DNA of 64,000 nt from Pontibacter pamirensis (GTDB lineage: Bacteria > Bacteroidota > Bacteroidia > Cytophagales > Hymenobacteraceae), in the NCBI RefSeq assembly GCF_010015475.1, contig NZ_SSNI01000031.1, positions 1 to 64,000 of the forward strand, written 5' to 3'. The position numbers were made by a program, and so were the translations under genes. The notes below the pieces were generated by a model. The model was given only the letters and a program-made list of their open reading frames with translations, did no database searches and was not told the DNA's origin. Position 1 is the first letter of the stretch, and every line of letters begins with the position of its first letter. Below, piece after piece: positions 45,345 through 53,989 of this stretch.

Positions 45345-47477
45345 CTACTTTATCTGCCTTCGCAGCAGCTGCGCATTGATGGCGACAACGACAGTACTCA
45401 GGCTCATAAGGGCGGCACCGACAGCCGGCGAAATCATGATTCCCTGCTGGTAAAGCACCCCGGCAGCAAGCGGCAGGGCAATAATGTTATAGCCCGTGGC
45501 CCAGATGAGGTTCTGTATCATTTTAAGGTAGGTAGCCTTTCCGAAGAGAATGAGAGAGGCGATGTCCTGCGGGTTGCTGTTCACAAGGATGATGTCAGCT
45601 GTCTCGGCGGCCACATCCGTGCCGGAGCCTACCGCGATGCCCACGTCTGCCTGCGCCAGGGCTGGGGCATCGTTTACGCCGTCGCCCGTCATGGCCACGA
45701 ATTCTCCCTGTGCCTGCAGTTCCTTCACCTTTTCCTGCTTCTGGTGCGGCAGCACGTTGGCCAGGTAGCCGTCCATGCCCAGTTTGTCGCTCACGCTTTT
45801 GGCCACCCGCTCATTATCTCCTGTCAGCAGCAGGTTCTTGATGCCGTTTTCCTTCAACACCCGGATTGCTTCTGCAGACTCAGGGCGTATCTGGTCCCGG
45901 AGCGTGATATAGCCTGCAACCTGCCCGTTTACCAGCACATACACCACCGTCTCCACGCCCTCCTCCGCCTGGCTCTGGGGCACCTGCACATTAAACTCCT
46001 TGATGTAATTCGGCCCAACTACCTTCACGTCGTGGCCCTCCACCGTTCCTTCCAGCCCTTTGCCAGGCAGGTATTTAAATTTATCAGATGGTGGCACCGT
46101 GATGCCCTCCGCCTTCGCCTTCTTCAGGATGCCCTGCGAGATGTAATGTTCCGAGTGCTGCTCCACGCCAGCTGCCAATCTAAGTAACTCCTGTTCGCTT
46201 ATAGTCTGCTGAAACACCACTACCTGCGCTACCTCATGGGAGCCCTGGGTCAGGGTGCCAGTCTTGTCGAAAATAATAGTGGTGATGTTGCGGGAGTTCT
46301 CAAAGGCCGTACGGTTGCGGATGAGCAGGCCGTTGTTTGCTGATACGGCCGTGGAAATAGCCACCACCAGCGGGATAGCCAACCCGAGCGCATGCGGGCA
46401 GGAGATAACCATCACCGTCACCATGCGCTCCAGGGCAAAATCCAGCTCGGCACCGGCAACGAGCCACGCGGCCAGTGTGCCAAAGCCAGCCGTCAGCGCC
46501 AGGTAGGCCAGCCATTTGGCAGCCTTGTCAGCCAGCCGCTGCGTTTCAGACTTTGTCTTCTGCGCCTCCTGCACCAGGGTGATGACCTTGTTCAGGTAGC
46601 TGTCCTTGCCGGTACTCTCCACGCGCACCTGCAGGGAACCGTTGCCGTTGATGGAGCCGCCGATAACTTTGTCCTCCTTTTCTTTCTGCACCGGTTTGCT
46701 CTCGCCGGTCAGCATGCTCTCGTTCAGGTAACTTTCCCCTTGTACCACTGAGCCGTCCGCAGGCACTTTCTCCCCGGGTTTAACCAGAATAATATCTCCC
46801 TGCCGGAGTTCCTCTACCTTCACCGTCACAGTTTGGCCGTCCCGGATAACCTGCGCCTCGGCCGGCATCATGCTCACCAGCAATTCCAGCGCCTTGGATG
46901 CTCCCAGTACCGAGCGCATCTCAATCCAGTGGCCCAGCAGCATCACCACTATCAGCGTGGCCAGCTCCCAGAAAAAGTCCATGCCTTCCAGCCCAAAGGT
47001 GACGGCCGTGCTGTAGAGGTAAGCCACCGTGATGGCCACACCAATGAGTGTCATCATACCCGGAGCCCCTTTCTTCACCTCCGCCGCCAGCCCCGTGAGG
47101 AAAGGCCATCCGCCATAGAAAAAGATGATGCTGGAAAGAACGAAGGCGATGTACATGCTGTAAGGCACTTCCAGCTTATAGCCCAGGATTTGCTGCACCA
47201 TGGGGCTGAGAACAATAACAGGCACCGACAGCACCAATGATACCCAGAAGCGCTTCTTGAAGTCCTCTATCATCATGCGGTGGTGATCGTGCCCTCCACC
47301 GCCATGGCCTTCGTGCCCGCTTTGCTCATCATATGGCGGGTGGTGGCCCGTATCTTTGTGCATGGCATCGCTGTGACCGTGCAGCGTTTTCTCCTCCAGC
47401 CGCTCTTCAACCTTACCTGCCTTGCTTTTCGCCTGCCTCTTGGCGCTATGGTTGTGATGGTCTTGATCGTGGTTCAT
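45345..47477 (-). CDS. copB: Copper-translocating P-type ATPase, CopB type (P1B-3)
   Basis: 710 residues. The N-terminal about 70 residues are His-rich (HDQDHHNHS, HGHSDAMHKDTGHH, GHEGHGGGGHDHH), the usual metal-binding start of CopB-type pumps. Eight membrane segments follow; the metal-pathway motif is CPH (VISCPHALGLAIPLV) rather than CPC, marking subgroup P1B-3. TGES, DKTGTLT (phosphorylated Asp), GDN and GDGVNDAPALA are intact. The usual SEHP locus reads SEHY here. It exports Cu(I)/Cu(II) from the cytosol to the periplasm, where the neighbouring multicopper oxidase can act on it. Confidence 0.93.
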   Translation of the reverse strand: MNHDQDHHNHSAKRQAKSKAGKVEERLEEKTLHGHSDAMHKDTGHHPPYDEQSGHEGHGGGGHDHHRMMIEDFKKRFWVSLVLSVPVIVLSPMVQQILGYKLEVPYSMYIAFVLSSIIFFYGGWPFLTGLAAEVKKGAPGMMTLIGVAITVAYLYSTAVTFGLEGMDFFWELATLIVVMLLGHWIEMRSVLGASKALELLVSMMPAEAQVIRDGQTVTVKVEELRQGDIILVKPGEKVPADGSVVQGESYLNESMLTGESKPVQKEKEDKVIGGSINGNGSLQVRVESTGKDSYLNKVITLVQEAQKTKSETQRLADKAAKWLAYLALTAGFGTLAAWLVAGAELDFALERMVTVMVISCPHALGLAIPLVVAISTAVSANNGLLIRNRTAFENSRNITTIIFDKTGTLTQGSHEVAQVVVFQQTISEQELLRLAAGVEQHSEHYISQGILKKAKAEGITVPPSDKFKYLPGKGLEGTVEGHDVKVVGPNYIKEFNVQVPQSQAEEGVETVVYVLVNGQVAGYITLRDQIRPESAEAIRVLKENGIKNLLLTGDNERVAKSVSDKLGMDGYLANVLPHQKQEKVKELQAQGEFVAMTGDGVNDAPALAQADVGIAVGSGTDVAAETADIILVNSNPQDIASLILFGKATYLKMIQNLIWATGYNIIALPLAAGVLYQQGIMISPAVGAALMSLSTVVVAINAQLLRRQIK

Positions 47478-47777
47478 TGCTATAACACTTTATGGTTCAC
47501 CGCCTTGTCTTTATACACACACAAGTGGGAAGTAGTTATCGCATAACGACATAGGAACAGGAGGAAACGAACTGGACTGGTACAGGTCTTAATCCTCGAT
47601 AAGGACTGACGTTTTATGAATTGTCTTTGTGGTAGCACCACATGGTCAGGTGAATTATTTAGATGTTGTTTCGCCGGTGTTTATACTACCTGGTGTATAA
47701 AAACACACCCGAAGACAAAGAACCATAAAACGAGGAAACATAGTGAGCAAACTGCACAACATCCTTTTCGCTCTCGG
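47478..47777. other. Gene-free stretch before the duplicated segment
   Basis: About 300 bp upstream of the Cu ATPase start, likely with its promoter. No gene or clear site recognised. Homology to the other copy of the duplicated segment starts at about 47778. Confidence 0.4.
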
Positions 47778-48222
47778 CACTTGGTTTTGAAAGAGGCAAG
47801 GGCGACTGGCGGTTCTTCTCAAAAGTAGCGTGGTTGGAGATGGGTAACTTCAGGAGGGGGGAATAATTTGAAGCGCCTGTACAAGCAGGATAAGTTTATT
47901 GTAAAGGATGTTGCTTTCAACACCATTTATGCCCAAAACCTGCAGGCTCTCTTGGAGTTTTGCAAAGCATCCGGTGACGGGGAGGCAGACAAGTACTAAG
48001 AACGCTCAGATCAGTGCTGCAAGAGCGTTCTGAAGTACATGTACCACGAAGAAGATGCCGCCTTTTATGATCTGGCCGGCCATGAAATGAAGCAACTGCG
48101 TGTTTGTACGGCTACTATGCCTTTACAGGGGAGGGGAACAGAGCCGAAGACTTCACCTGGTCCGGATTAGTAGTGGACATGATTAACAGACAGCAGGAAG
48201 AATCTGGAGAAAGCCAGTGAGA
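47778..48222 (+). pseudogene. MGH1-like hydrolase, 3' fragment (second copy)
   Basis: Near identical to parts of the intact gene at 35618 (KRGKGDWR.FSKVTWLE onward, KQDKFIVKDVAFNTIYAQNLQAL, KYMYHEEDAAFYDLAGHEMKQLRVCTATM). It starts in mid-gene, has frame breaks (around 47862, TAA at 47998), and jumps from RVCTAT directly to the FTGEGN.A.DFTWSGLVVDMINRQQEE end, a deletion of about 300 bp. It marks the left edge of the second copy of the duplicated segment. Confidence 0.88.
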
Positions 48223-48397
48223 CGTTCTCAGAAGCTGCTTGCTTCCTAAAGCTGCGGTTTACCTAACAAAAAGGAGCAGGTCGCATTGTTTAGCCGCTCC
48301 TTCACCTTATAAATCACTGTTACCTCAACCTGCTGTTCCTGCCCTCGTTTCAAAACACACATAACGATAGTTATGACAGTGAGAATATCAATTTAAA

Positions 48398-48405
48398 AAG
48401 GAGGT
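48398..48405 (+). promoter_or_regulatory. Strong Shine-Dalgarno site
   Basis: AAGGAGGT lies 4 nt before the ATG of Mn-catalase copy B. Such a full match is unusual in this window, where starts mostly lack one; copy A has no equivalent, so translation of copy B may be stronger. Confidence 0.55.
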
Positions 48406-48409
48406 AATA

Positions 48410-49354
48410 ATGTTTCATCACGTAAAAGAATTACAGTTTAACGCGCGCGTATCCAAGCCGGACCCGAAGTTCGCCAGCATGCTGCTGGAGCAGTTCGGCG
48501 GTGCAAACGGAGAACTTGCGGCGGCCATGCAGTATTTTGTGCAGGCCTTCCCGGCACGGCAGCCTTACCCTGATAAGTACGACATGCTCATGGACATCGC
48601 CACAGAGGAGTTCAGCCACCTGGAGATAGTGGGTGCCACCATCCAGATGCTGCTGGGCCCGGTGAATGGGGAGCTCAAGGATCTGGCGGAGCAGTCTGAG
48701 ATCATGCAGCTGCTCAAGGGCAAGGCTGCCAAGGAGAACATCATACACGAGGCCATGGTAAACCCGCAGTTCCTGGTCCTAAGCGGGGGCGGGCCAACGC
48801 TTACCAACAGCCAGGGAGTGCCGTGGAATGCTGCCTATGTGAATGCCAATGGTGACTTGACCGTGGACCTGCGCTCGAACATAGCGGCGGAGTCGCGTGC
48901 AAAAATCGTGTACGAGTACCTGATGCAGTTCACCGACGATCCTTACGTGAAGGAGACGCTCCGCTTCCTGATGACACGCGAGGTGGCACACGGACAGATG
49001 TTCGAGGCGGCACTATCCACCATCAAACCAAACTTCCCGCCGGGTATTCGCCAGAGTGACCCGCGCTACAGCAACTCTTATTTCAACATGTCGAGCGGAC
49101 CTGAGGTGCGCGGACCATGGAACGAGGGACAAACGCCGTTGATGGGTGAGGAGTGGGTTTACGTGGATGACCCGTTGAAGCATGTAATTGAGTCTAACGG
49201 CATGACGGATCATGGACCAAGGGGCACGGATCGCACTGTAAAGGAAACAGACAAACAGAACATGCAGTTGAGCGAGGAGCGCAGCGGGCACATTAAATCC
49301 TCTGTTCCTAAAGGGGAAAACCAGTGGAGCACGTATCCTCAGAAGAGCATGTAG
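48410..49354 (+). CDS. Manganese catalase, copy B
   Basis: 314 residues, the same di-manganese ligand pairs as copy A (EEFSHLEIVG and TREVAHGQMFEAAL). By eye 300 of 314 positions agree; the changes cluster at residues 90-120 (LAEQSEIMQLLKGKAAKEN) and are conservative, so both should be active. It is directly followed, 6 bp on, by an intact DsbA-family gene, with which it is probably co-transcribed. Part of the duplicated segment. Confidence 0.94.
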   Translation: MFHHVKELQFNARVSKPDPKFASMLLEQFGGANGELAAAMQYFVQAFPARQPYPDKYDMLMDIATEEFSHLEIVGATIQMLLGPVNGELKDLAEQSEIMQLLKGKAAKENIIHEAMVNPQFLVLSGGGPTLTNSQGVPWNAAYVNANGDLTVDLRSNIAAESRAKIVYEYLMQFTDDPYVKETLRFLMTREVAHGQMFEAALSTIKPNFPPGIRQSDPRYSNSYFNMSSGPEVRGPWNEGQTPLMGEEWVYVDDPLKHVIESNGMTDHGPRGTDRTVKETDKQNMQLSEERSGHIKSSVPKGENQWSTYPQKSM

Positions 49355-49360
49355 CGTAAG

Positions 49361-50164
49361 GTGCCTAGTATGACAAATGTTGAAAAAGCACAGCGTAAGG
49401 AAACAGAAAATCAAGCGGGGTCGGTGGAGATTCAGGTCTACACCGACCCCCTTTGCTGTTGGAGTTGGGCCTTTGAGCCCCAGTGGCGCAGGCTGCGCTA
49501 CGAGTACAGCGGCAAGATAAGGTGGCGCTACCGCATGGCGGGCATGATCCCCAACTGGGACAGCTTCAGTGATCCGCTGAACCATGTAACGAAGCCGCTG
49601 CAGATGGGGCCGGTGTGGCTGGAGGCAAAGCACCTTTCTGGCATGCCCATCGATGACAAAGTGTGGTTCAACAATCCCCCCAGTTCGTCTTACCCCGCCT
49701 GCATTGCTGTGAAATCTGCGGGGCTGCAATCACCGGAGGCAGCGGAGATGTACCTGCGGCGTGTGCGGGAGGCCATCATGCTGCATGGTCGGAATATAGC
49801 TAAGACAGCGGTACTGTTGGAGGTGGCAAAAGAACTGAGCGAGGAACAACCTGAGTTGCTGGTTTATGCGGAGTTTGAGCAGGAACTGAATGGCGAAGCG
49901 GCCAGAAAGGCTTTTGAGGAAGACCTCAGACAGGTGCGCTACCACCGCATCACCCGTTACCCGGCCCTGACCATCAACAAGCCGGGGCAGGCGGGCTTGC
50001 TCATTGTAGGATACAGGCCCTATGAGGCGCTGGTTAGCACCCTGAAGAAGGTAGCGCCGGAACTGGAGCCTACCCAAGAGGCAGAAGATGCGGAAGAATA
50101 CAGAAAGTTCTGGGGCGGAGCCACTGAAAGAGAGGAAGAGGAGGCTCTAAAACCCGTTAAATAG
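49361..50164 (+). CDS. DsbA-family (FrnE-like) protein lacking the second active-site Cys
   Basis: 267 residues, no signal peptide. Thioredoxin-fold protein of the DsbA/FrnE group with helical insert (EMYLRRVREAIMLHGRNI) and a cis-proline-type region near RYPALTI. The active site reads DPLCCWSW: a Cys pair side by side and Ser where the second Cys of CxxC is expected, so ordinary disulfide oxidation is unlikely; glutathione-S-transferase-like or chaperone use is possible. The C-terminal 40 residues are acidic. It follows Mn-catalase B by 6 bp. A decayed copy sits after Mn-catalase A. Confidence 0.82.
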   Translation: MPSMTNVEKAQRKETENQAGSVEIQVYTDPLCCWSWAFEPQWRRLRYEYSGKIRWRYRMAGMIPNWDSFSDPLNHVTKPLQMGPVWLEAKHLSGMPIDDKVWFNNPPSSSYPACIAVKSAGLQSPEAAEMYLRRVREAIMLHGRNIAKTAVLLEVAKELSEEQPELLVYAEFEQELNGEAARKAFEEDLRQVRYHRITRYPALTINKPGQAGLLIVGYRPYEALVSTLKKVAPELEPTQEAEDAEEYRKFWGGATEREEEEALKPVK

Positions 50165-50204
50165 TAAACTTCATCATACCACAAACTTAAATACGAACTG
50201 AATA

Positions 50205-51462
50205 TTGAATGAACTGTACATTGGATTAGCGGCAATTGGAGGCGTTGTTCTGTTGGTGCAAGTCGCCTCAAGCTTTATTAAAAAGAAATGGTTTCTCACA
50301 GGGCCTTTAATAGCGTTAGCGATCGGCATATTGTTAGGACCAGTTTTTAGCCTGATACAACCCGACAAATGGGAAAGCGAAAACAGCTTTCTGCTGGAAG
50401 TGACCAGGCTTACGCTTGTTTTTGGCTATATGGCCATTGCTCTTCGTTTGCCCGTTGCTTATCTCCTGAAAAAATGGAAATCCTTAGCTATATTATTAGG
50501 TATAGGAATGCCGCTGATGTGGATAAGCACGGGCGCGGTAATCTATTTCACGTTAGGGATTTCCTTTAGCGTTGCCATGCTAATTGCTGCCACTGCTGCT
50601 TCCACAGACCCTATTGTTGCCTCCACGATAGTAACCGGAGGAGTGGCTAAGAAAAACCTTCCTGGGCGCATACGCCATATTATCTCCGGAGAATCAGGGT
50701 CCAACGACGGCGCAGCTTACCCTATCGTCCTCTTACCCATCCTGCTCTTCACCCACCCGACCGCCGAAGCACTCTCCCAGTGGTCCCTGAAGGTGATGTT
50801 GTGGCAGGTTGGCTTTACAATACTGCTTGGAGCTGTACTAGGCTATGCAGCAGCAAAAATGCTGAAATGGTTTGAAGCAAAGGGCATTGCCAAAGAAAGT
50901 AGCTTTCTGGGTTATATAGTTGCCTTGTCGCTGCTGGTCATCGGCATAGCAAGGGTGATGAACACGGATGGGATTTTGGCTGCATTTGTTGCTGGTATTG
51001 CCTTCAGAATGGCGGTTGGGAAGAAGTCAGAAAGGGTAGAGATAAAGATTCAGAAGGCTGTTTCGAAGTTTTTTTATACTTCCCAATTTTATTCTTTTTG
51101 GCCTGATGATGCCCTGGCAACAGTGGCTGGATTACGGCTGGCGTGGGGTAGCGATGGCGCTAGGCGTGCTGCTTTTCCGCAGGATACCCGCCTTGTACCT
51201 GCTGTCTCCATTCATAAAGCCCCTGCGCAGCTGGTACGATACGCTGTTTGTTGGGTGGTTTGGCCCCCTTGGTGTTTCTACGATTTTCTATGCCGTGCTT
51301 GTCCTGCAACGGACAAGTCAGGAGGAAGCGTGGGTCCTGGGAAGCCTTTTGGCTTTTGCCTCTCTGATTGTACATGGCTTTACAGCCACTCCTTTCACAC
51401 GCATGTTTAATAAATACTTCTACGGGAATGAACCGCAAAATAAAAGTGAGGCAACACAGTAA
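50205..51462 (+). pseudogene. CPA1-type cation:proton antiporter, frameshifted in a T7 run
   Basis: The first frame encodes about 290 residues of an Na+/H+ antiporter-type membrane protein with the TDP motif (AASTDPIVASTIVTGG) and GESGSNDGAAYP. At 51069-51075 (seven T) the frame changes: with six T it reads SKFFILPIFILFGLMMPWQQWLDYGW and on to ...FTRMFNKYFYGNEPQNK, stop 51460-51462. Both halves fit the family. The lesion is a single T insertion in a homopolymer, so it might be a pseudogene, a slippage switch or a sequencing error. Confidence 0.8.
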
Positions 51463-51463
51463 G

Positions 51464-51629
51464 TAGGAGCATGTTTAAAATTCATCCTTTGCGCTGCAAA
51501 CCGCCGCTAAAGGAACCTGACTTCACAGTTTTCTCGCTCCATAGCGCTGCTATGAAGCTCCAAAACCGTTTCGGCAGAACCCTTTAAGGTCAGTTTTCGC
51601 TTGCAAAAACGTAATTTAAACATGCCCTA
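51464..51629. repeat. MITE-like inverted-repeat element
   Basis: Perfect terminal repeats GCATGTTTAAA (51469-51479) and its complement (51615-51625), each set in a TAGG/CCTA context, and a central palindrome CATAGC-GCT-GCTATG (51540-51554). About 166 bp with no gene. The shape fits a non-autonomous element mobilised by an IS transposase not present here. Confidence 0.65.
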
Positions 51630-51660
51630 AGCAACTTAATGCCCAAGACAGATTAAAACT

Positions 51661-52653
51661 ATGGATATACTTCTTCTTTTACTTGGCATAGCAGTTGTGT
51701 TTTGGAGCATTGTGGAAGCCTTTTGGACCATTATCTGGATCGTAGGAGACTCCGCTCCCATAACCTCCCGCTTTACCACGGTTACCTGGCGCCTGTTCCG
51801 CACAATTTTCAGTAAAAAGCAACACAGGATATTAAGTCTTGCAGGCCCGCTGATTCTTTTCTTTAGCATCCTGCTCTGGCTCCTGTTCCTTTGGTTGGGC
51901 TGGACATTGATCTTTTACGCTGATCTATCCTCCATTGCCTCTACAAGGTCTAATGTTACGCCTGACTTTACAGATGTGTTGTGGTATATAGCCTACTGCC
52001 TGTTTACCATTGGCAATGGCGATTTTACGCCCAATGGAGATGCCTGGCAGGTGCTAAGCTCACTGGTGGGCCTTAACGGGATGCTGATGATCACCCTTTC
52101 AGTGACTTACTTTCTTCAGGTAGTATCGGCTGTAGTAAACAAAAGATCGTTTGCCAGCCAGGTAACCAGTGTAGGCAGCACTCCGGAGGAGTTTGTTTTA
52201 AAGTTCTGGAATGGCAGAGATTTTAAGGACATGGAGTTTCAGCTAAGTTCATTGTCTCAACAGCTTGCCACGCTTAATGAGCAGCACATGGCGTTTCCTA
52301 TTTTGCATTATTACCGAACCACAAGCAATCAAAAGTCTCAGGGGAGGGCCATTGCTATTCTGTATGATGCCCTGCTGCTTCTTGAGCATGGTGTAGAAGA
52401 ATGCGCGCGTCCGTCACAGGCCTACTTGCATTCTGCTCTGGAATCAGGAAAGAGCTTTTTGAGCACACTAAAAACTGCCTTTATAGATAAAGCAGAGGAA
52501 TTACCTCCGCATCCCTCTTTATCCAGGCTATATAATAAAGGAGTGCCCACTCTCCCTGAGCAGGAGTTTTATCAGAGACTGGAAAAGGAAAAAGACAACA
52601 GGAAACTTATCTTAGGGTTGATACAGAACAACGTCCGGCAGTGGCCATCTTGA
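51661..52653 (+). CDS. Potassium-channel-like protein (filter TIGNGDF)
   Basis: 330 residues. Membrane helices at about 1-25, 55-90, then the pore with filter FTIGNGDFT (around 117), then a helix (LMITLSVTYFLQVVSAVV). The remaining 170 residues form a helical soluble domain. It aligns along its length with the 40709 protein (SVTYFL.VVSAV/SITYFLPVLSAV; WNGRDF/WNGKDF; PILHYY/PVIHYF), so they are diverged paralogues. The Asn in GNGD at the filter is uncommon. No RCK domain. Confidence 0.78.
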   Translation: MDILLLLLGIAVVFWSIVEAFWTIIWIVGDSAPITSRFTTVTWRLFRTIFSKKQHRILSLAGPLILFFSILLWLLFLWLGWTLIFYADLSSIASTRSNVTPDFTDVLWYIAYCLFTIGNGDFTPNGDAWQVLSSLVGLNGMLMITLSVTYFLQVVSAVVNKRSFASQVTSVGSTPEEFVLKFWNGRDFKDMEFQLSSLSQQLATLNEQHMAFPILHYYRTTSNQKSQGRAIAILYDALLLLEHGVEECARPSQAYLHSALESGKSFLSTLKTAFIDKAEELPPHPSLSRLYNKGVPTLPEQEFYQRLEKEKDNRKLILGLIQNNVRQWPS

Positions 52654-52808
52654 AATGTTTTAAATTACTTTGTCCTATCTTGCCTTCGCTTTTACAAGCT
52701 TCTGCCGCCACTTGTGGAATGCTTAGGAGACTAACATTCGTGTGGGGGAGTATTCAGGCGGTACTATAATTATCCGTTCTTTTGCTTTAAAAGCAGCCAG
52801 CTGCTCAA

Positions 52809-52845
52809 AATCAAAAAGCCCTTCAAATCGAAGGGCTTTTTGATT
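52809..52845. terminator. Bidirectional terminator
   Basis: AATCAAAAAGCCCTTC pairs perfectly with GAAGGGCTTTTTGATT (16 bp, short loop). It lies between the convergent channel gene and the lipoprotein gene and suits both. Confidence 0.9.
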
Positions 52846-52860
52846 AGTAGAGGGGATTTA

Positions 52861-53331
52861 CTATTCTTTCACAAAGACATAGGTTACAACCTCACCTGGC
52901 CCTCCGGCAGGCAGAGTTCTTTCCAGTACCATTTGTGTTGGGCTAAGGCCTTGTACGATGTAGTCGTGTGACAAGGTCAGTACATTTCCTTCTGCCTGCC
53001 ATTCAGGATCATCATAATACGTTTCACCTAGCAAAGCCCCACTGAAGGTGCCATTGCTCCTGATGTCAAAGTAAGAGCTTTCCAGTTGATACACCTGGTC
53101 ATAGGCAGCAGTAAAGTCTGCACCATCCAGTTGCACCTGCTGTAACTGCCATACCATACCTGTGGCGAGGCTGTCGGTTACCAACATCTCTAAGGGAGAG
53201 GGTGTCTCTGGTTCTGGCTCAGGCTCTTCAGTACCTGGTACCGGAAGCATGTCTTCAATTAGTTCGCAGCTTGCAAAGCCAAACATCATAAGTGTAAGAA
53301 ATAGTAGCGTAATTGGTTTAAGTGTTCTCAT
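52861..53331 (-). CDS. Hypothetical lipoprotein
   Basis: 156 residues. Lipobox FASC with Cys22. A Pro/Glu-rich spacer (VPGTEEPEPEPETPSP) leads to a compact domain (about 50-156) with beta strands (TGMVWQLQQVQLDG, YFDIRSNGTFSGALLG, NVLTLSHDYIVQG, MVLERTL, VVTYVFVKE) resembling a lipocalin-like barrel of the kind often seen in Bacteroidota lipoproteins. Function unknown. Confidence 0.7.
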   Translation of the reverse strand: MRTLKPITLLFLTLMMFGFASCELIEDMLPVPGTEEPEPEPETPSPLEMLVTDSLATGMVWQLQQVQLDGADFTAAYDQVYQLESSYFDIRSNGTFSGALLGETYYDDPEWQAEGNVLTLSHDYIVQGLSPTQMVLERTLPAGGPGEVVTYVFVKE

Positions 53332-53989
53332 AAGTTTTATAGGATTAAATAAATAATAAATTTTGTCTCTATACTGTATTGTATAATAAGGGTTATATTT
53401 ATTTTAAAAATGTGGTTATAATCTTGCGCTTAGGCACAATAAAATGCAAAATACTGCATTGGTGTGTTTTAGAATGTTTGATGTTATAGTGCCAGGAGAT
53501 TATATAAAAATAGTTCAAAAGTTATCATAGTCGCTTTACTGTCTTGCAGGCAATTTATATCAGGCAGCATCAACCCATTATAAAAACATAAGACGCAGGA
53601 ATAAGTATAAGTTTGAAGGCCAGGGATCAGTATCAGTTGTTGCTATATGCACAGACCTGTTTCTATGTCTTATCATTTCCCTGTGTGGGCTTGCCTGTAA
53701 AGTTAAAGAATCAGTGCCATTGACAACGCCAGTTTTAAATTTTCCAAACCCTTTGAATAGGTGATTGTACCAGACCTTCTTTTTTACTTTTAAGGTTATA
53801 CTAGCATAACCTGCTGCGATAAACTGCTTCGATTACGCAAACCCATAGCAAACTGATAGACAGGTAGAACAGGTTTGTTATCAGTTGTTATGTCATATCT
53901 GCCAAGTGTATTCCAGTTATAACCCGCCAAGTTGGAGCGGGTGATTCTGGCCAAATGTTTTTACTTCTTTTAGTCACCTTTAAGGCAAA
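53332..53989. other. Gene-free stretch
   Basis: About 660 bp of A/T-rich sequence between divergent genes, holding the promoters of the lipoprotein and the PBP. I see no coding frame, clear promoter pair or repeat. Confidence 0.45.

Noticed and set aside
45321..46187. 288-codon plus-strand frame
   Set aside because: Shadow of the Cu ATPase gene on the opposite strand.
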